Notes under the pieces: generated by a model
Database searches by the model: none
What the model was told of the DNA's origin: nothing
What the model saw: the letters and a program-made list of their open reading frames with translations, nothing else
In this document: in pieces, positions 46,236 through 57,237 of the stretch
How the letters are laid out: each line of letters opens with the position of its first letter
Position numbering within the stretch: the first letter of the stretch is position 1
Translations under genes and position numbers: made by a program
Assembly (NCBI GenBank): GCA_037576195.1
Contig: CM075104.1
Location: forward strand, 25,808,211-25,872,210
Direction: 5' to 3'
Origin: Phytoseiulus persimilis
Taxonomy: Eukaryota > Arthropoda > Arachnida > Mesostigmata > Phytoseiidae
Length of the DNA stretch: 64,000 nucleotides

Positions 46236-47055
46236 TGCTCGGGAAGGCTCTCAGGTGACGAACTTCCCCGAAAAAGTGTCTCTTACGGAGATGAAACCGT
46301 TGTTCTGAACAAGGTCTTCGATGTCTGCCTGTCGATAATTCATTTTAATTGTTGGTGATCAATCGCGTTGGGACATGTTCCAAAACGCTCATATCCTGCG
46401 CTGTTTCAAACTATCAGCTGAAATTACCGAACCATATTCAATAAAGATATTCACTCGCTCCTCTCATGTTATTCCCTCAAGAAGCTTTCAAATAATTTGG
46501 GATGAGATTCTGGTCAAGGTAAAAGTCTCTTTGGCGCTCTGACCGTGAAAGTATCCGCTAATTTTTCGCCTCCCGCTATACTCCGAGTTTGAGAGTTATC
46601 TACAATCCTCTATGTTCAAGCGTTTCCGCGATTCTCTGTTGCATCTTCGGCAATCGTGCGCGTTCGCCGAGGCAAGTCGTCGTTGTAGCTGTTCCCGCGA
46701 GTAGGTGAACTATTCGTCCACTGAATCATGGGGATGCTGCGTCGTGATTTCGAGGCATTCGAAGCCTGTCGCGAACTCGATGAGCTTCCGATTCATGCGG
46801 AGTTCGTGTTTCGCAAGTGCGTCTGGCTTTTGGAACTTTGTAGCTTGTGCTTCTGCCGCGTTAGCCAAGGCTCCCCCCCTCGCTCCCCCCAACCGAAGCG
46901 ATAGAGCTGCTTATGCGAGTGGAGCATACGTAAGCATCAAGGGAAGGTTCTGAGAATCGTCTTTGAAAGCCAATGCTGGGGGAAACTGTTGGTACACCCC
47001 GATCTTGTCCTGCAAAATTTAGGCTCACCCGCTGAAACGGAGGCGCATCGTGATG
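46236..47055. other. No supported gene
   Basis: Only short frames without recognised domains between the MULE relic and the 17-bp repeat. Confidence 0.35.
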
Positions 47056-47174
47056 GCCCACCTGACGTCATAGCCTAGACGACGGCGTAGCCCACTTGAG
47101 TTGGCGGCCCACCTGACGGCGTGGCCTAGTTGACGCTGTTGCCCAGTTGACGACGTGGCCCACTCGACTTGCTT
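47056..47174. repeat. 17-bp tandem repeat, 7 copies
   Basis: Seven consecutive 17-bp units of consensus near GCCCACCTGACGGCGTG, diverged by a few bases each. Counted directly. Confidence 0.7.
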
Positions 47175-47861
47175 CGAATTCTTATGATACTGGATATGGA
47201 TGGGCAGGTAGGTTGCGTCGGGGGAAACATTGGGGCGAAAGGGACTACTCCTCATATGGCTCTGAGGCCTCAAAAATTAGGATGGAATTCGTACAATCGT
47301 CATCGCATCCCTCAGCCCCCACTTTGAAGTTGGATACTTGAGCTTTTTTTGTCTCATAGCGGAGAGAATCGAAAATATGATTTATTCACACCTGACCGTA
47401 TGCGCCACGTCAAGGAACGCAGTTTGAGGAAATATTGAGGATCGATATAGTATCCACCTAGTTACAGAAGAGTTAGCTTGAGATCGACAGTTCTCAGTGT
47501 TGCTACAACAAGCAAGTAGGAGCGAAATTCAGCTCGGCGCTACAGTTGGCTGAGCTCTCCGTCGAGAAGGATTCCCAGGGCAGTTACCCTCCGACGCGTC
47601 CACGCGTTCAACCCTCTGAGTGGCGGGACACTCAACTCTCCTGGTGCTGCCGGGATCTGTGGAAATTAGAGGTGTGAGTCTCGATGGATATGATGGCTGC
47701 CGGAGGGCTTGGGCGGGCTCACGAGTTCGCCTGGGGCATTGCCGATCGGTGCATGAAAGAGTGCGCAAGGTGAATGAGCGTGCATGAGAACAACGCAGAA
47801 ATCAAAAAATAAAACATCTTACCACACAAGGCATACGCCAAGGAGATGCATCTGGAGACCT

Positions 47862-48698
47862 TTAACAGTGCCAGACGTTGCCATAGCCTGTCCCGAGCAT
47901 CTTGCCGTGAGCTATTTCAAACAGCATTCGCTGTCTGAAATAGAGCATGTCGCTCTGGCAGAAGTTCACCTCGAGATCCCGTGCGGCATAATCGGCGAAC
48001 TTCAGGGCGAACACACCGCAGTCGAAGTTGTTCGTCTGACGCGGTATGTTCTCCACCGTTTCCAACGACCAGCCCTCGGTCTCGAAGCGGCAGTCCTTCC
48101 TGGTCTGCATCTCCTGGACAAGATATTCCAGCAGACCACGGAGGCACCGGTCGTTCCTACCTCCGAGGGAGTCCATATAACGGATCTGTTTGCCCCGGAA
48201 GTCTATGACGGCCATGCAGCAGTGTCCTGGCAAGTGGACCGGGACCAGGAGCAGGTGGTGGTCGAATATGTCCACGTCCTTGGTCCACCGTTGCACCGCA
48301 CTGTATCCCGCCGTTGCGTAGCGTTCGTAAAAGAAGCTGTTGAACGCGTATACCCTCCGCAGCTTCTTGTGCTGGCCGTGCGCCACGATCAGGCCGAGGT
48401 ATGCGTTGACGATTGAGTCGTTCAGCCAACAGCGTCCACCGAGTGTCTCCAAGTCCGAGACGCGAACTCGCTGCCTCGAGATGGAGACCACAACCTCGTT
48501 CCTAGGTCTTCTGAGGATCGCGTCGGTGAAGCTCATCATCTCGTCGTCGATGGGAGGAGCTTGTGGAGTTTGGAGGACGTCGTCGTCCTTCCTCGATCTC
48601 TTCCGAGATCCTCCCAGCCCCCGAGAACTCCTCTGACGTTTGCTTCCAGCCGCCACGATGGCGGAGAAGTCGGGTTTCCCTCCAGTGGAATTCATCAT
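47862..48698 (-). CDS. Ulp1/SENP-like C48 cysteine protease, copy 1 (278 aa)
   Basis: Start chosen at the first ATG of an ATGATG pair (48,698); the open frame extends 13 codons upstream without ATG. The N-terminus is basic (SRKRSRKDDD at aa 31-40, NLS-like). The C48 fold follows: WLNDSIVNAYL (91-101), catalytic His159, Asp176 (YMDSLGG), Gln221 and Cys227 in RQTNNFDCGVF. The family removes SUMO or a related modifier from proteins, usually in the nucleus. The residue after the catalytic His, usually Trp in this family, is Cys160 here, which may weaken activity. At 278 aa it is close to a bare catalytic domain. It forms a head-to-head pair with copy 2. It also differs from the other copies by Cys247 in place of Ser. 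Whether it is expressed is unknown. Confidence 0.75.
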   Translation of the reverse strand: MMNSTGGKPDFSAIVAAGSKRQRSSRGLGGSRKRSRKDDDVLQTPQAPPIDDEMMSFTDAILRRPRNEVVVSISRQRVRVSDLETLGGRCWLNDSIVNAYLGLIVAHGQHKKLRRVYAFNSFFYERYATAGYSAVQRWTKDVDIFDHHLLLVPVHLPGHCCMAVIDFRGKQIRYMDSLGGRNDRCLRGLLEYLVQEMQTRKDCRFETEGWSLETVENIPRQTNNFDCGVFALKFADYAARDLEVNFCQSDMLYFRQRMLFEIAHGKMLGTGYGNVWHC

Positions 48699-49098
48699 CG
48701 AATGTGTAACAGAGAACTTCGGTCGCCAAACGAACACACGGGCACTCTGCGAGGGAGTGAATCAGAATGACTCTGAAGCTCTTATGAATGATTCCGTTTA
48801 GAACCCTTTCTGTAAGAAAAATGTGGCGAGAGGTCGCTCGGTGGGGTAACTCGAAGCACCGGAGAACCCCCCTCCTGATAAGAGTTCTGAAACGAGAGTC
48901 GGAACCTGTTTTCGCGCACCGCAGAAACATTCCGACTTGTGGTGAAGAGCTTGCTCACGGGAAGGTTCGGAGAACGCTATTCTGGTTCAAGAGTGCTGTT
49001 TGTGCTCCGAACGAGGATGGTTGCGGTTGCCTTCTCGCTGGACCGAAGTATTGCAGATAGTGTTCCGAGCCGTGGGGCACAAAGTACGATGCTCAGGG

Positions 49099-49914
49099 CA
49101 ATGTTGCATTCCGAGGAGCGCTTTGCCTATCAAGAGATATCTGAATCGACGAGAGACACCCCGCTTTTCACTAGAGGTCTTCTACTATGGATGGTGAACG
49201 AAGACTTCCGACGGATTCTCGGAGGAGGGACTGAACTCTTACAGATATCTAGGAACGACTGCCGACCCATTGCTCTCAGGAGTACGTCTTAGTCCGCTTG
49301 GGGAGAGCGTCGTCATGTCTACAAAGTGAGATCGGTGTCCACGTGCTCGACGAGAGAACCGCTGAGGCCACTTTGTGCACAGCTCTGGATTCACTAACGG
49401 GTCTTCCACCAATGCGTTTCGGAGGGAGAAGCTCTCTTCCAGATATTCATTCTCTCTTCCTTCCATTCGTAACTCTCAAACCACACCGAATGAGGTGGGG
49501 TTGAAGTCATCCGTCGAGCACAATAGCCCTGCCGTGAGCTGGGCCGTGATGGGGCATTATTCCTTCCATGACTTCATCGTACGTTCCTCACACGCTCTTG
49601 GTGGGCCCGAGACGGATCTGGCTGAAATGAATATCAGGTCTTTATCCGTATCCCCATCTGCGGGAGGAATGGGTGATGCTGTCGGATTCAGCCATGCTCG
49701 TCGTTGATGGCAGGGGACCGCGTTATTATATCACTTCCTCGGCAGCAGACTCTTCGCGACCCTTTGTTGTGACTCGGACGCCACACAGCTTACTCAAGAT
49801 GAGGGAACTCTCTGTAGGGAAGAACAACGACATCCCATAAGCGATTCCTTCAGTAGTCTTCCTCAAGAAAATGCGATGAACGGTCAATGGGATGCTCGCG
49901 GGTCTCTCCGCGCC
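49099..49914. other. Unique core of element A
   Basis: About 816 bp between the two inverted arms and between the divergent protease genes. It is the only part of the element present once. The longest conserved frame is about 110 codons (49,375-49,707, plus strand) without ATG start or known domain. The core of element B is the same sequence in inverted orientation. It could hold a bidirectional promoter. Confidence 0.45.
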
Positions 49915-50314
49915 CCCTGAGCATCGTACTTTGTGCCCCACGGCTCGGAACACTATCTGCGATACTTCGGTCCAGCGAGAAGGCAACCGCAACCATCCTC
50001 GTTCGGAACACAAACAGCACTCTTGAACCAGAATAGCGTTCTCCGAACCTTCCCGTGAGCAAGCTCTTCACCACAAGTCGGAATGTTTCTGCGGTGCGCG
50101 AAAACAGGTTCCGACTCTCGTTTCAGAACCCTTATCAGGAGGGGGGTTCTCCGGTGCTGCGAGTTACCCCACCGAGCGACCTCTCGCCACATTTTTCTTA
50201 CAGAAAGGGTTCAAAACGGAATCATTCATAAGAGCTTCAGAGTCATTCTGATTCACTCCCTCCCAGAGTGCCCGTGTGTTCGTTTGGCGACCGAAGTTCT
50301 CTGTTACACATTCG

Positions 50315-51151
50315 ATGATGAATTCCACTGGAGGGAAACCCGACTTCTCCGCCATCGTGGCGGCTGGAAGCAAACGTCAGAGTAGTTCTCGGGGGCTGGG
50401 AGGATCTCGGAAGAGATCGAGGAAGGACGACGACGTCCTCCAAACTCCACAAGCTCCTCCCATCGACGACGAGATGATGAGCTTCACCGACGCGATCCTC
50501 AGAAGACCTAGGAACGAGGTTGTGGTCTCCATCTCGAGGCAGCGAGTTCGCGTCTCGGACTTGGAGACACTCGGTGGACGCTGTTGGCTGAACGACTCAA
50601 TCGTCAACGCATACCTGAGCCTGATCGTGGCGCACGGTCAGCACAAGAAGCTGCGGAGGGTATACGCGTTCAACAGCTTCTTTCACGAACGCTACGCAAC
50701 GGCGGGATACAGTGCGGTGCAACGGTGGACCAAGGACGTGGACATATTCGACCACCACCTGCTCCTGGTCCCGGTCCACTTGCCAGGTCACTGGTGCATG
50801 GCCGTTATCGACTTCCGAGGCAAGCAGATCCGTTATCTGGACTCCCTCGGAGGTAGGAACGACCGGTGCCTCCGGGGTCTGCTGGAATATCTTGTGCAGG
50901 AGATGCAGACCAGGAAGGACTGCCGCTTCGAGACCGAGGGCTGGTCGTTGGAAACGGTGGAGAACATACCGCGTCAGACGAACAACTTCGACTGCGGTGT
51001 GTTCGCCCTGAAGTTCGCCGATTATGCCGCACGGGATCTCGAGGTGAACTTCAGCCAGAGCGACATGCTCTATTTCAGACAGCGAATGCTGTTTGAAATA
51101 GCTCACGGCAAGATGCTCGGGACAGGCTATGGCAACGTCTGGCACTGTTAA
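50315..51151 (+). CDS. Ulp1/SENP-like C48 cysteine protease, copy 2 (278 aa)
   Basis: Same architecture as copy 1 in the opposite orientation. ATG at 50,315, stop TAA. Catalytic His159 is followed by the usual Trp160; Asp176 (YLDSLGG), Gln221 and Cys227 are present, so the active site looks complete. It differs from copy 1 at six of 278 residues I could count: 23 (Ser for Arg), 102 (Ser for Gly), 124 (His for Tyr), 160 (Trp for Cys), 175 (Leu for Met) and 247 (Ser for Cys). The family deconjugates or processes SUMO-like modifiers. It reads outward from the element core towards the gypsy remnant. Confidence 0.75.
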   Translation: MMNSTGGKPDFSAIVAAGSKRQSSSRGLGGSRKRSRKDDDVLQTPQAPPIDDEMMSFTDAILRRPRNEVVVSISRQRVRVSDLETLGGRCWLNDSIVNAYLSLIVAHGQHKKLRRVYAFNSFFHERYATAGYSAVQRWTKDVDIFDHHLLLVPVHLPGHWCMAVIDFRGKQIRYLDSLGGRNDRCLRGLLEYLVQEMQTRKDCRFETEGWSLETVENIPRQTNNFDCGVFALKFADYAARDLEVNFSQSDMLYFRQRMLFEIAHGKMLGTGYGNVWHC

Positions 51152-51536
51152 AGGTCTCCAGATGCATCTCCTTGGCGTATGCCTTGTGTGGTAAGATGTT
51201 TTATTTTTTGATTTCTGCGTTGTTCTCATGCACGCTCATTCACCTTGCGCACTCTTTCATGCACCGATCGGCAATGCCCCAGGCGAACTCGTGAGCCCGC
51301 CCAAGCCCTCCGGCAGCCATCATATCGAGACTCACACCTCTAATTTCCACAGATCCCGGCAGCACCAGGAGAGTTGAGTGTCCCGCCACTCAGAGGGTTG
51401 AACGCGTGGACGCGTCGGAGGGTAACTGCCCTGGGAATCCTTCTCGAAGGAGAGCTCAGCCAACTGTAGCGCCAAGCTGAATTTCGTTCCTACTTGCTTG
51501 TCGTAGCAATACTGAAAACTGTCGATCTCAAGCTAA

Positions 51537-53535
51537 TGATCTGACGGGACATCTCTCCAGTAAAGCACGGTCATCAAATGCATTTATTGTGAATTGTGAG
51601 CCTCTGTGTGAAATGTTCCTCCATGGATGATCGAAGCGACCAAGTTTCCCCTTGATCTGGAACACCTACTGGATCCATCAATAAAGCTTCCTTTTCTCAA
51701 CCTAAAACTATCTGCTCCGTTTTTTAGTCTGTAACTGGAAAGATACTAAAACCGTCCTACATATCATCGGCTTCGTTTCTAAGTTTGTCAGTTTGTCCGC
51801 ACTTTTGTGGAAGATATGGGGGTGATCCGGGACCAATCTCGAAAGGGAGCTCTCAAGTATGAGTCTCCGTCCCGGTGATGGTGCGATGCAACTGAACTGT
51901 TTATCCCTTCGACGATGAAGGGGAGGGCGCGATAGGGCGCCAAACGGCGATCTACCAACATCTCCGTCCTTTCAACAGTTCTCACTTTTTCATACAGTAT
52001 TATTAAAACCATTCCACAATTGTTGCTCTTGTTCCTGTGATCTCCAAGACTTCAAATACGACCCTCTAAATTATGTTACCGAAATTCAGTTGTGTTGACG
52101 TAGGCATACGCCAAACCGTACTGAACCTTCCTGCCCCCTCAGCTCCATATGTACAATGCCTCACTCAGTAGCCAAATCTTGTTGGTCGTACTATTGCTCT
52201 TCCACTTCTCGTTGTCGGAGCATCCTCTGTTGTTGCTCCGTCTTTCTGTCGCTTTTCTGGTCCGCTCGATATCGGCTATCTCCATATTCTTTTCCTGGAC
52301 TAGCTCTCTGTTTCTTCTTGCTGTTCTCGCATCGTGTGTCTCCTCCTGATTTCGGGGAACCGAACTTTCGGGAACAACATTTTTCCGGGCTGCGGGATCT
52401 GGCCCGCATCCTCCGTCCTCGTCGCCTCTTTCTGCGACGGTGCTCTTCTCAACTGTCTTCGGTTTCTGTCAACATTGTTTCTGTTTTCCTGACGCACCTC
52501 ATACGTTCTGGTGTTCAATGCTCGAATCACTGTGGCGACCTCCCACTTCTTCGCGAACCCGATTAGCTGCATTCGCACCCTGTTCCCGACATGGAGTGAT
52601 GGTAGGTTCGATACGCCGCGGTCATGCTGTTCCGTCTGGGTTTGTCGTCGTCTCGCCATTTGACTCTCCATCTGATCTGGGATCCGCGGTCGTAATGTTT
52701 CGTTTGGCGCTGGTAACATTGAACGAGTGATTCCACGCAAAAACTTCTGCGCGGGCGAGACTCCGTCTTTCTGAGGTGTATTCCTCCATCATTCCTCCTC
52801 TTCGGAATGAAACAGGCCTGACCTACGAATTCGAGGCTGTCATCGACCCTCAGCTCCTCTCAGATCGATTCGAAGTTTTCCAGCATCCTCTCTTTTTCTA
52901 TGGATGAGCCTTGCCCCATTGCTCTCATGAGCCCAGCACATTCACTATCTTGCGTGGTGTGATGTCCTCGAGTACTGGATCAGATATGCTGGTTCCGCCA
53001 TGGACCTTTATGTCTTCCCATTCTATTCGATGAAAAGTTTGAAGAACCGGGAATGTATTTGACCTTGAGATCGAATCACTGCAGTGTCTATCTCACACGC
53101 TGCAAACGTCTAGGACAGGCTTCCAACGATTTCTCAAAAATCCGAACCAATGGTTTATGATCAGTCTCGATGGTCACGTCCCTCTTGCCATATAGTACAT
53201 GGTTCCTGCGCAAGCAGCACGACACAATAGCCAACATCTCTTTTCCCATCGCAACGTATCCCTTTTCTGCCTCCGACAGAGCGTGTGAGTGATAACAGAC
53301 CGGCTTTCCCTCCTGGAGCAGCACCGCTCTCACGCCCTGGTCTGAACTGTCCGTCTGCACCACAACTGTTTTGTTGACGTCATAGTAAGCCATCGGTGGG
53401 CAGCCCGCAAGTCGCTTCTGGCTCTCCCTGAATGCACGTTCCTGCGATTCCATCCACATGAATCTATTGCTTCTCTTGGTCAGCTCTCGCAGCGGAGTCG
53501 TGAGCTCCGCAACAGAACCACCCGAGAAGAACACC
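51537..53535 (-). mobile_element. Ty3/gypsy retrotransposon 3' fragment A
   Basis: On the minus strand from right to left: end of reverse transcriptase and RNase H (about 53,535-53,088, with LRELTKRS, QTDSSDQGVRAVLLQEGKPV and ETDHKPL motifs), degraded sequence, an integrase C-terminal tail (about 52,740-52,300, with VGNRVRMQL and RNRRQLRR), then about 600 bp of LTR-like/3' sequence adjoining the SENP element. The gag, protease, RT core and integrase catalytic core are missing, with stops between the parts. It is a dead fragment. LTR boundaries are not resolved; a purine-rich tract lies near 52,130-52,145. Confidence 0.75.
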
Positions 53536-53539
53536 GCAC

Positions 53540-54860
53540 CAGGATCAACGATTAGAGTTGAAAGGGCGAGAGGTGAGAAAACGAGACAACAATCTCCAGA
53601 GAAGGAAGAAATCGAGAAGAGGAGTCGGAGAATTGATCTGGAGAAATATGTATCAGGGAGAATCGAGGGCATCCGACTGAAGGTGGTGGAAATCAAGAGC
53701 CTTGGGGTTCAAAACACTGCAAAGGTTGTAAAGACTCTTACAAGGGAACTTGTACGCGCGACGGATAGGTTGGAAAGAGAGATACTCGTCCTGATGGAAG
53801 ATAAGCTGACGATGGAAGCAACCAAGAGTGAAGGGAAGAAGAAACTCGAGGAGGAACAGGCTGACCAGATCAAGGAGGAGCTTCGGAAACTGAAGAACTC
53901 AGACGAAATGGCAGAAATGGCCGAGAAACCGTAGTCAAAACAAGCCTTGGAGAAAGTCACGCCCGCCAAAGTAGGGATAGTTGGCAATAGGAGATGCAGG
54001 AAAAACGCAATTCAGCAACTATCAAGATTTTTCCCGGCAGTCAAAGGAGTTGACGGACTTGAGGATGGAGAGGCGGCAACCACAGTCGCACTCCTTTCCC
54101 CGACCCTTCTCAGACACGGAGAGGCACATCCGACAGCGGAGGAGGTCACACTAATCGTCGCGAAGATGAAGAAGGAGCCCAACCTCATAGACGTTGCAGA
54201 AGTATTTCAGAAAATCGCAGAGAAAGTCAAGAACATTCCACATGAGGAAGGAGAGAGAACGCTGATTGAGTTGCCGAGCAACGCTGACGCCGAGAAGTAT
54301 CGAAGAGCTGCTGAAGCCTGTAAGATCGCCGGTGAGGTGAACTCGGCGGCGGAGATTTCAACCAAAACGCGAGGAAGCGAAAAGAGGACCGAAACCAACC
54401 GGGAAGCCGCAGCGAGGACACAATCAAGTCTCCATTCTGGAGGGGGCAAACGGGGCCAGTTTGGCAAAGGTCCTCAAAAGCCTTCGTAGCAAATTCGACT
54501 AAAAGGAGCCAGGAAAAGAGATCAACAGCGTTAAGGACATGGAAAACGGCAAGCTGAAACTTCGAGTCAGAGAAAGGAAGGAGGAACGGAGGACAAGAGA
54601 GTTCAACACAGAGGTCCGAGGACCGAAAGGAGTGACTCCCACGGGTCCTAGTCGAGGGACACCCGGTGACCATAACCAGCTCAGCAAGGTACCTAGGTGT
54701 GAGACTCCAGTCAGATGCAACAGGTGTGGAGCGTATCAAGTATGTCGCACAGCGCGCAACGAAGGCCGCCATGGACATACAGTGACCGAAATTAGGATAG
54801 AGCTACCCTATTTTTCGGATGAAAAAGTAAGTAAATGGAGGCGGAACTGTGAGAGGTGAG
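53540..54860 (+). pseudogene. Degenerate non-LTR retrotransposon ORF1 (gag-like)
   Basis: One plus-strand frame runs to 54,489 with a single in-frame TAG (53,932-53,934). It encodes a highly charged Lys/Glu coiled-coil-like segment, then GERTLIELPSNADAEKYRRA. After frame changes near 54,480 the sequence continues as LAKVLKSLRSKF...KEINSVKDMENGKLKLRVRE and a decayed zinc-knuckle-like RCNRCGAY. This order (coiled coil, a segment with KVL...SV+D..NGKL, then CCHC) resembles ORF1 of Jockey/R1-type LINEs. No reverse transcriptase follows. The family call is tentative; charged low-complexity sequence could mislead. Confidence 0.4.
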
Positions 54861-55056
54861 GGCTATGGATGACTACCGGGAAATCAAACATGACCCACAG
54901 GCAAGTGGGTTCTATTTCGTTTGGCGACCGGCGAGTTAAGCTAGCGAGCATCAACGCGCCACCAGGGTTCGCCTACCGACAGGCTCAGCGGAGCTTAGCT
55001 ATCATGCATGCTTACCGGTGCCAGAGGCGACGAGAAGCGCAGCCGGGAGAGGAGCG
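54861..55056. other. Short unassigned stretch 3' of the Merlin relic
   Basis: It should contain one terminal inverted repeat of the Merlin element, but I could not match it convincingly to the other side. Confidence 0.3.
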
Positions 55057-55968
55057 TCAGGCGACAAGCGGATACGTCCGCGCTAGACCTTGGAGAACAG
55101 CCTCGAAGGCCTCGGTCTTCTGAAACCTCTGTCGCCAGGCGAACTCCACGAGATAAGAATCGAGGAGATGCCTGTGGGTTCCACACCGACGCTTGTTCCG
55201 AGCCTTTGCCAATCCCCAACAGCGCTCTATCGTTTGCGTGTGCACTCCTGTTGCCGGGTCCACAAAGTTCTTGCTGTGGTTGACCGTCCCGTGTCCATAG
55301 CCGGCTGCTCCGAGATCCGTGGTCTTATACCCTGCGGAGCAAATACATGATTGCAGCTCGTTTGTAAGAACTTCCCCCGAATCACGCCGATGGCACAGAT
55401 ACACAGCTTTCCAGCAATCTGAATAGATCATCGTGCCAGGCTCTATGTTTCGTCGGATAACACGGAAGAGGGTTGGGGCCGATCGGTCGGGCACCGCAAC
55501 CATGAAACTTTCTCCGGTTTCGCGGCAGATCCCACCGAACACCCATTGCTGAGGGAACATGCGACCGGCATGATTCTTCCGTTTTGAGAACATGCTTTCG
55601 TCTATCTAGACGATTGTTCCAGGGCCCCCGATTCGTCGCTGGGGCTGTCTCTGTAGATCGGCGAGGCAGAAGTCGCGCAGAGCTGCCGTCCAAGCGACTG
55701 CTTTACACCACGCGAGAGAGGCCTGCTCAGTTGCCCAACCATAGAGGAATGTGACGGCCGACTTCAGGGGAACCTTAGTGCCGTCGAACCAGCTTCCGCG
55801 TCGCAAGCCGACGTCGAGGTCGCATCGATGGCAACGCCAGCGTGGTCGCGCGGCTTCTGCTTGGAGCTGGAGTTCGTGGCCTGCTTGGCAAGACCGCCTT
55901 TGGTGGAGAAGGCCCTTTTCTTGCAAGAACTCAACCGCAGCACACTCGGTTCGCGGGAGTTTGAGCAT
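55057..55968 (-). pseudogene. Merlin (IS1016-like) transposase with one nonsense codon
   Basis: The minus-strand frame is continuous for about 303 codons except for one TAG (55,606-55,608), directly before the catalytic motif IDES. N-terminal zinc-ribbon-like segment: CQAGHE...WRCHRC. DDE core: Asp in IDES, Asp in IYSDCWKA, and Glu in TQTIERCW, with VNHSKNFVDPATGVHTQ between, typical of the ISXO2-like transposases of Merlin elements. All three catalytic acids are present, so only the stop (a likely one-base change) and the unproven ends mark it as inactive. The good preservation suggests a recent arrival. It lies in the spacer of the large inverted repeat. Confidence 0.8.
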
Positions 55969-57237
55969 GATGACACAGAACGGTATTCACAGGGAGAGCT
56001 ATCGAAAATGGCAAAAATGACGCTCGACGGGAATAAGACTTTGAGGACGCTGAAGCTAACGAAACAGCGCGAAATCCGTTTCTTCCAATTCAAATTGGAG
56101 ATCTCGCCCTGATCGGTCATTCTCCTTCTCCTTCACAACGGCTATCCCATTCAGCGTAGCCTTTCCGTGCGGGATGTCGTCCGAATGGGTTCGCAATTTT
56201 CGTCGGCTCCTCGCGAGTTACTTTGTGCGTTCGGAACTGGATCATATCAAGCGAAGAGAGTGTTTGTTGCGACGAGTCATATCGAAGCTACAGCCTTATC
56301 GTTGGTGGACCCGACACAAGATCATAAACTATCAATTCCGCAAACTGCGAGGCTTGCGCATCCGGCCAGCTCCCTTTGTTTTCCGGCTGAACCTCTCAGC
56401 CAGCCCTCAGAAGTGTCCCGGGATCACCTTTCGGTATTGCTTCAGTAACACTCCCTATCGCCTCGCAAATCCCATTGCGGGCGGTGGGCTTGGGTCTTAA
56501 GATGGTTCAGATTCAATTCTGATATAAATTAAATCCTCTTTTTACCACATAAGAATTTTTTGTTGTCGGCCGGGGACATCCGGCCAGCTCGACTCGTTCA
56601 AGATTGCGCACGGCAAGCGAGGCTGCCCGAATTCGCCTCAGCCGCGAGGAGACCTCCCATGCCGACCTCTTGGCAGTATCAGTATTCTCGCCGTCGTTGA
56701 CAGCCATCTCCCAGGAACCAGTAAGTTCCCGAATTTTTTTTTTCCACCGGAGCTCGAACTGACGCCGTCGCAACGCCTGATGAGCCTACGCAAGGGTTCT
56801 CTTCGCGAGTTATCGGCGGTGCAGTTGCAATCAGAATAGACAACGGGTTGCTCGCGGCTCATGCAGCTCCGCGGTCGTCGTAGACCATTCCCCGAAGCCT
56901 TGCGACGCCTCTCGTAGGCCAGTGGACGGCTCTGGCCCCTTGCCGTATCCCATCACATTCTGGTTCACTTTATTCCATTCCCATTCCCATGCTATACGAC
57001 TCAGCTCCCGTACTCGTTTTCGCTGGAGATCGAGCCCGCCGTCCCTGTGTTTTGATTCCGGGCACCTCCTCTCCGCATATCCTCTCCACTTCCCGGCTAG
57101 GGTGGCCTGTGAAAACTTGGAATAACTGGCCATTTTTGGCTGCTCAACTCTCCGGGCGCCAAACGAAAGAGCACCGGCAAGTGCGACCTGTCCAGCAGAT
57201 GTAAAAAAAAAAACCAGAATTATCCGTTCTAGAGTGC
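55969..57237. other. Unassigned part of the inverted-repeat spacer
   Basis: About 1.27 kb between the Merlin and Tc1 relics. Several frames of 70-108 codons are open on both strands, but none shows a domain I recognise. Probably decayed mobile DNA. Confidence 0.35.

Larger units (their letters stand above)
47473..51536. mobile_element. Palindromic SENP-bearing element A
   Basis: Two inverted arms of about 1.62 kb (47,473-49,098 and 49,915-51,536) flank a unique core of about 816 bp. Each arm carries one full SUMO-protease-like gene reading outward, so the two genes are head to head with their starts about 1.6 kb apart around the core. The arm ends read TTAGCTTGAGATCGACAG and its complement. 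No transposase is recognisable, so the element must be non-autonomous or a palindromic host duplication. Its recurrence with the same structure at 59,928-63,960 argues for a defined unit. Confidence 0.6.
47473..53392 (+). repeat. Left arm of the large inverted repeat (arm A)
   Basis: Order from left to right: palindromic SENP element A, LTR-like flank, 3' gypsy fragment on the minus strand. The same order is found inverted at 58,150-64,000. Homology to the other arm ends at 53,392 in the gypsy RNase H region, where the other arm joins a Tc1 gene across a short shared GACGTCAAC. The outer left end (47,473) stops at TTAGCTTGAG, whereas the other three element ends continue into shared LTR-like sequence, so the arm is truncated there. 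Confidence 0.75.

Noticed and set aside
53458..53535. ATG and leucine-rich start of the plus-strand frame next to the gypsy fragment
   Set aside because: These codons are the antisense of gypsy RT/RNase H sequence. The LINE-like part begins only afterwards.
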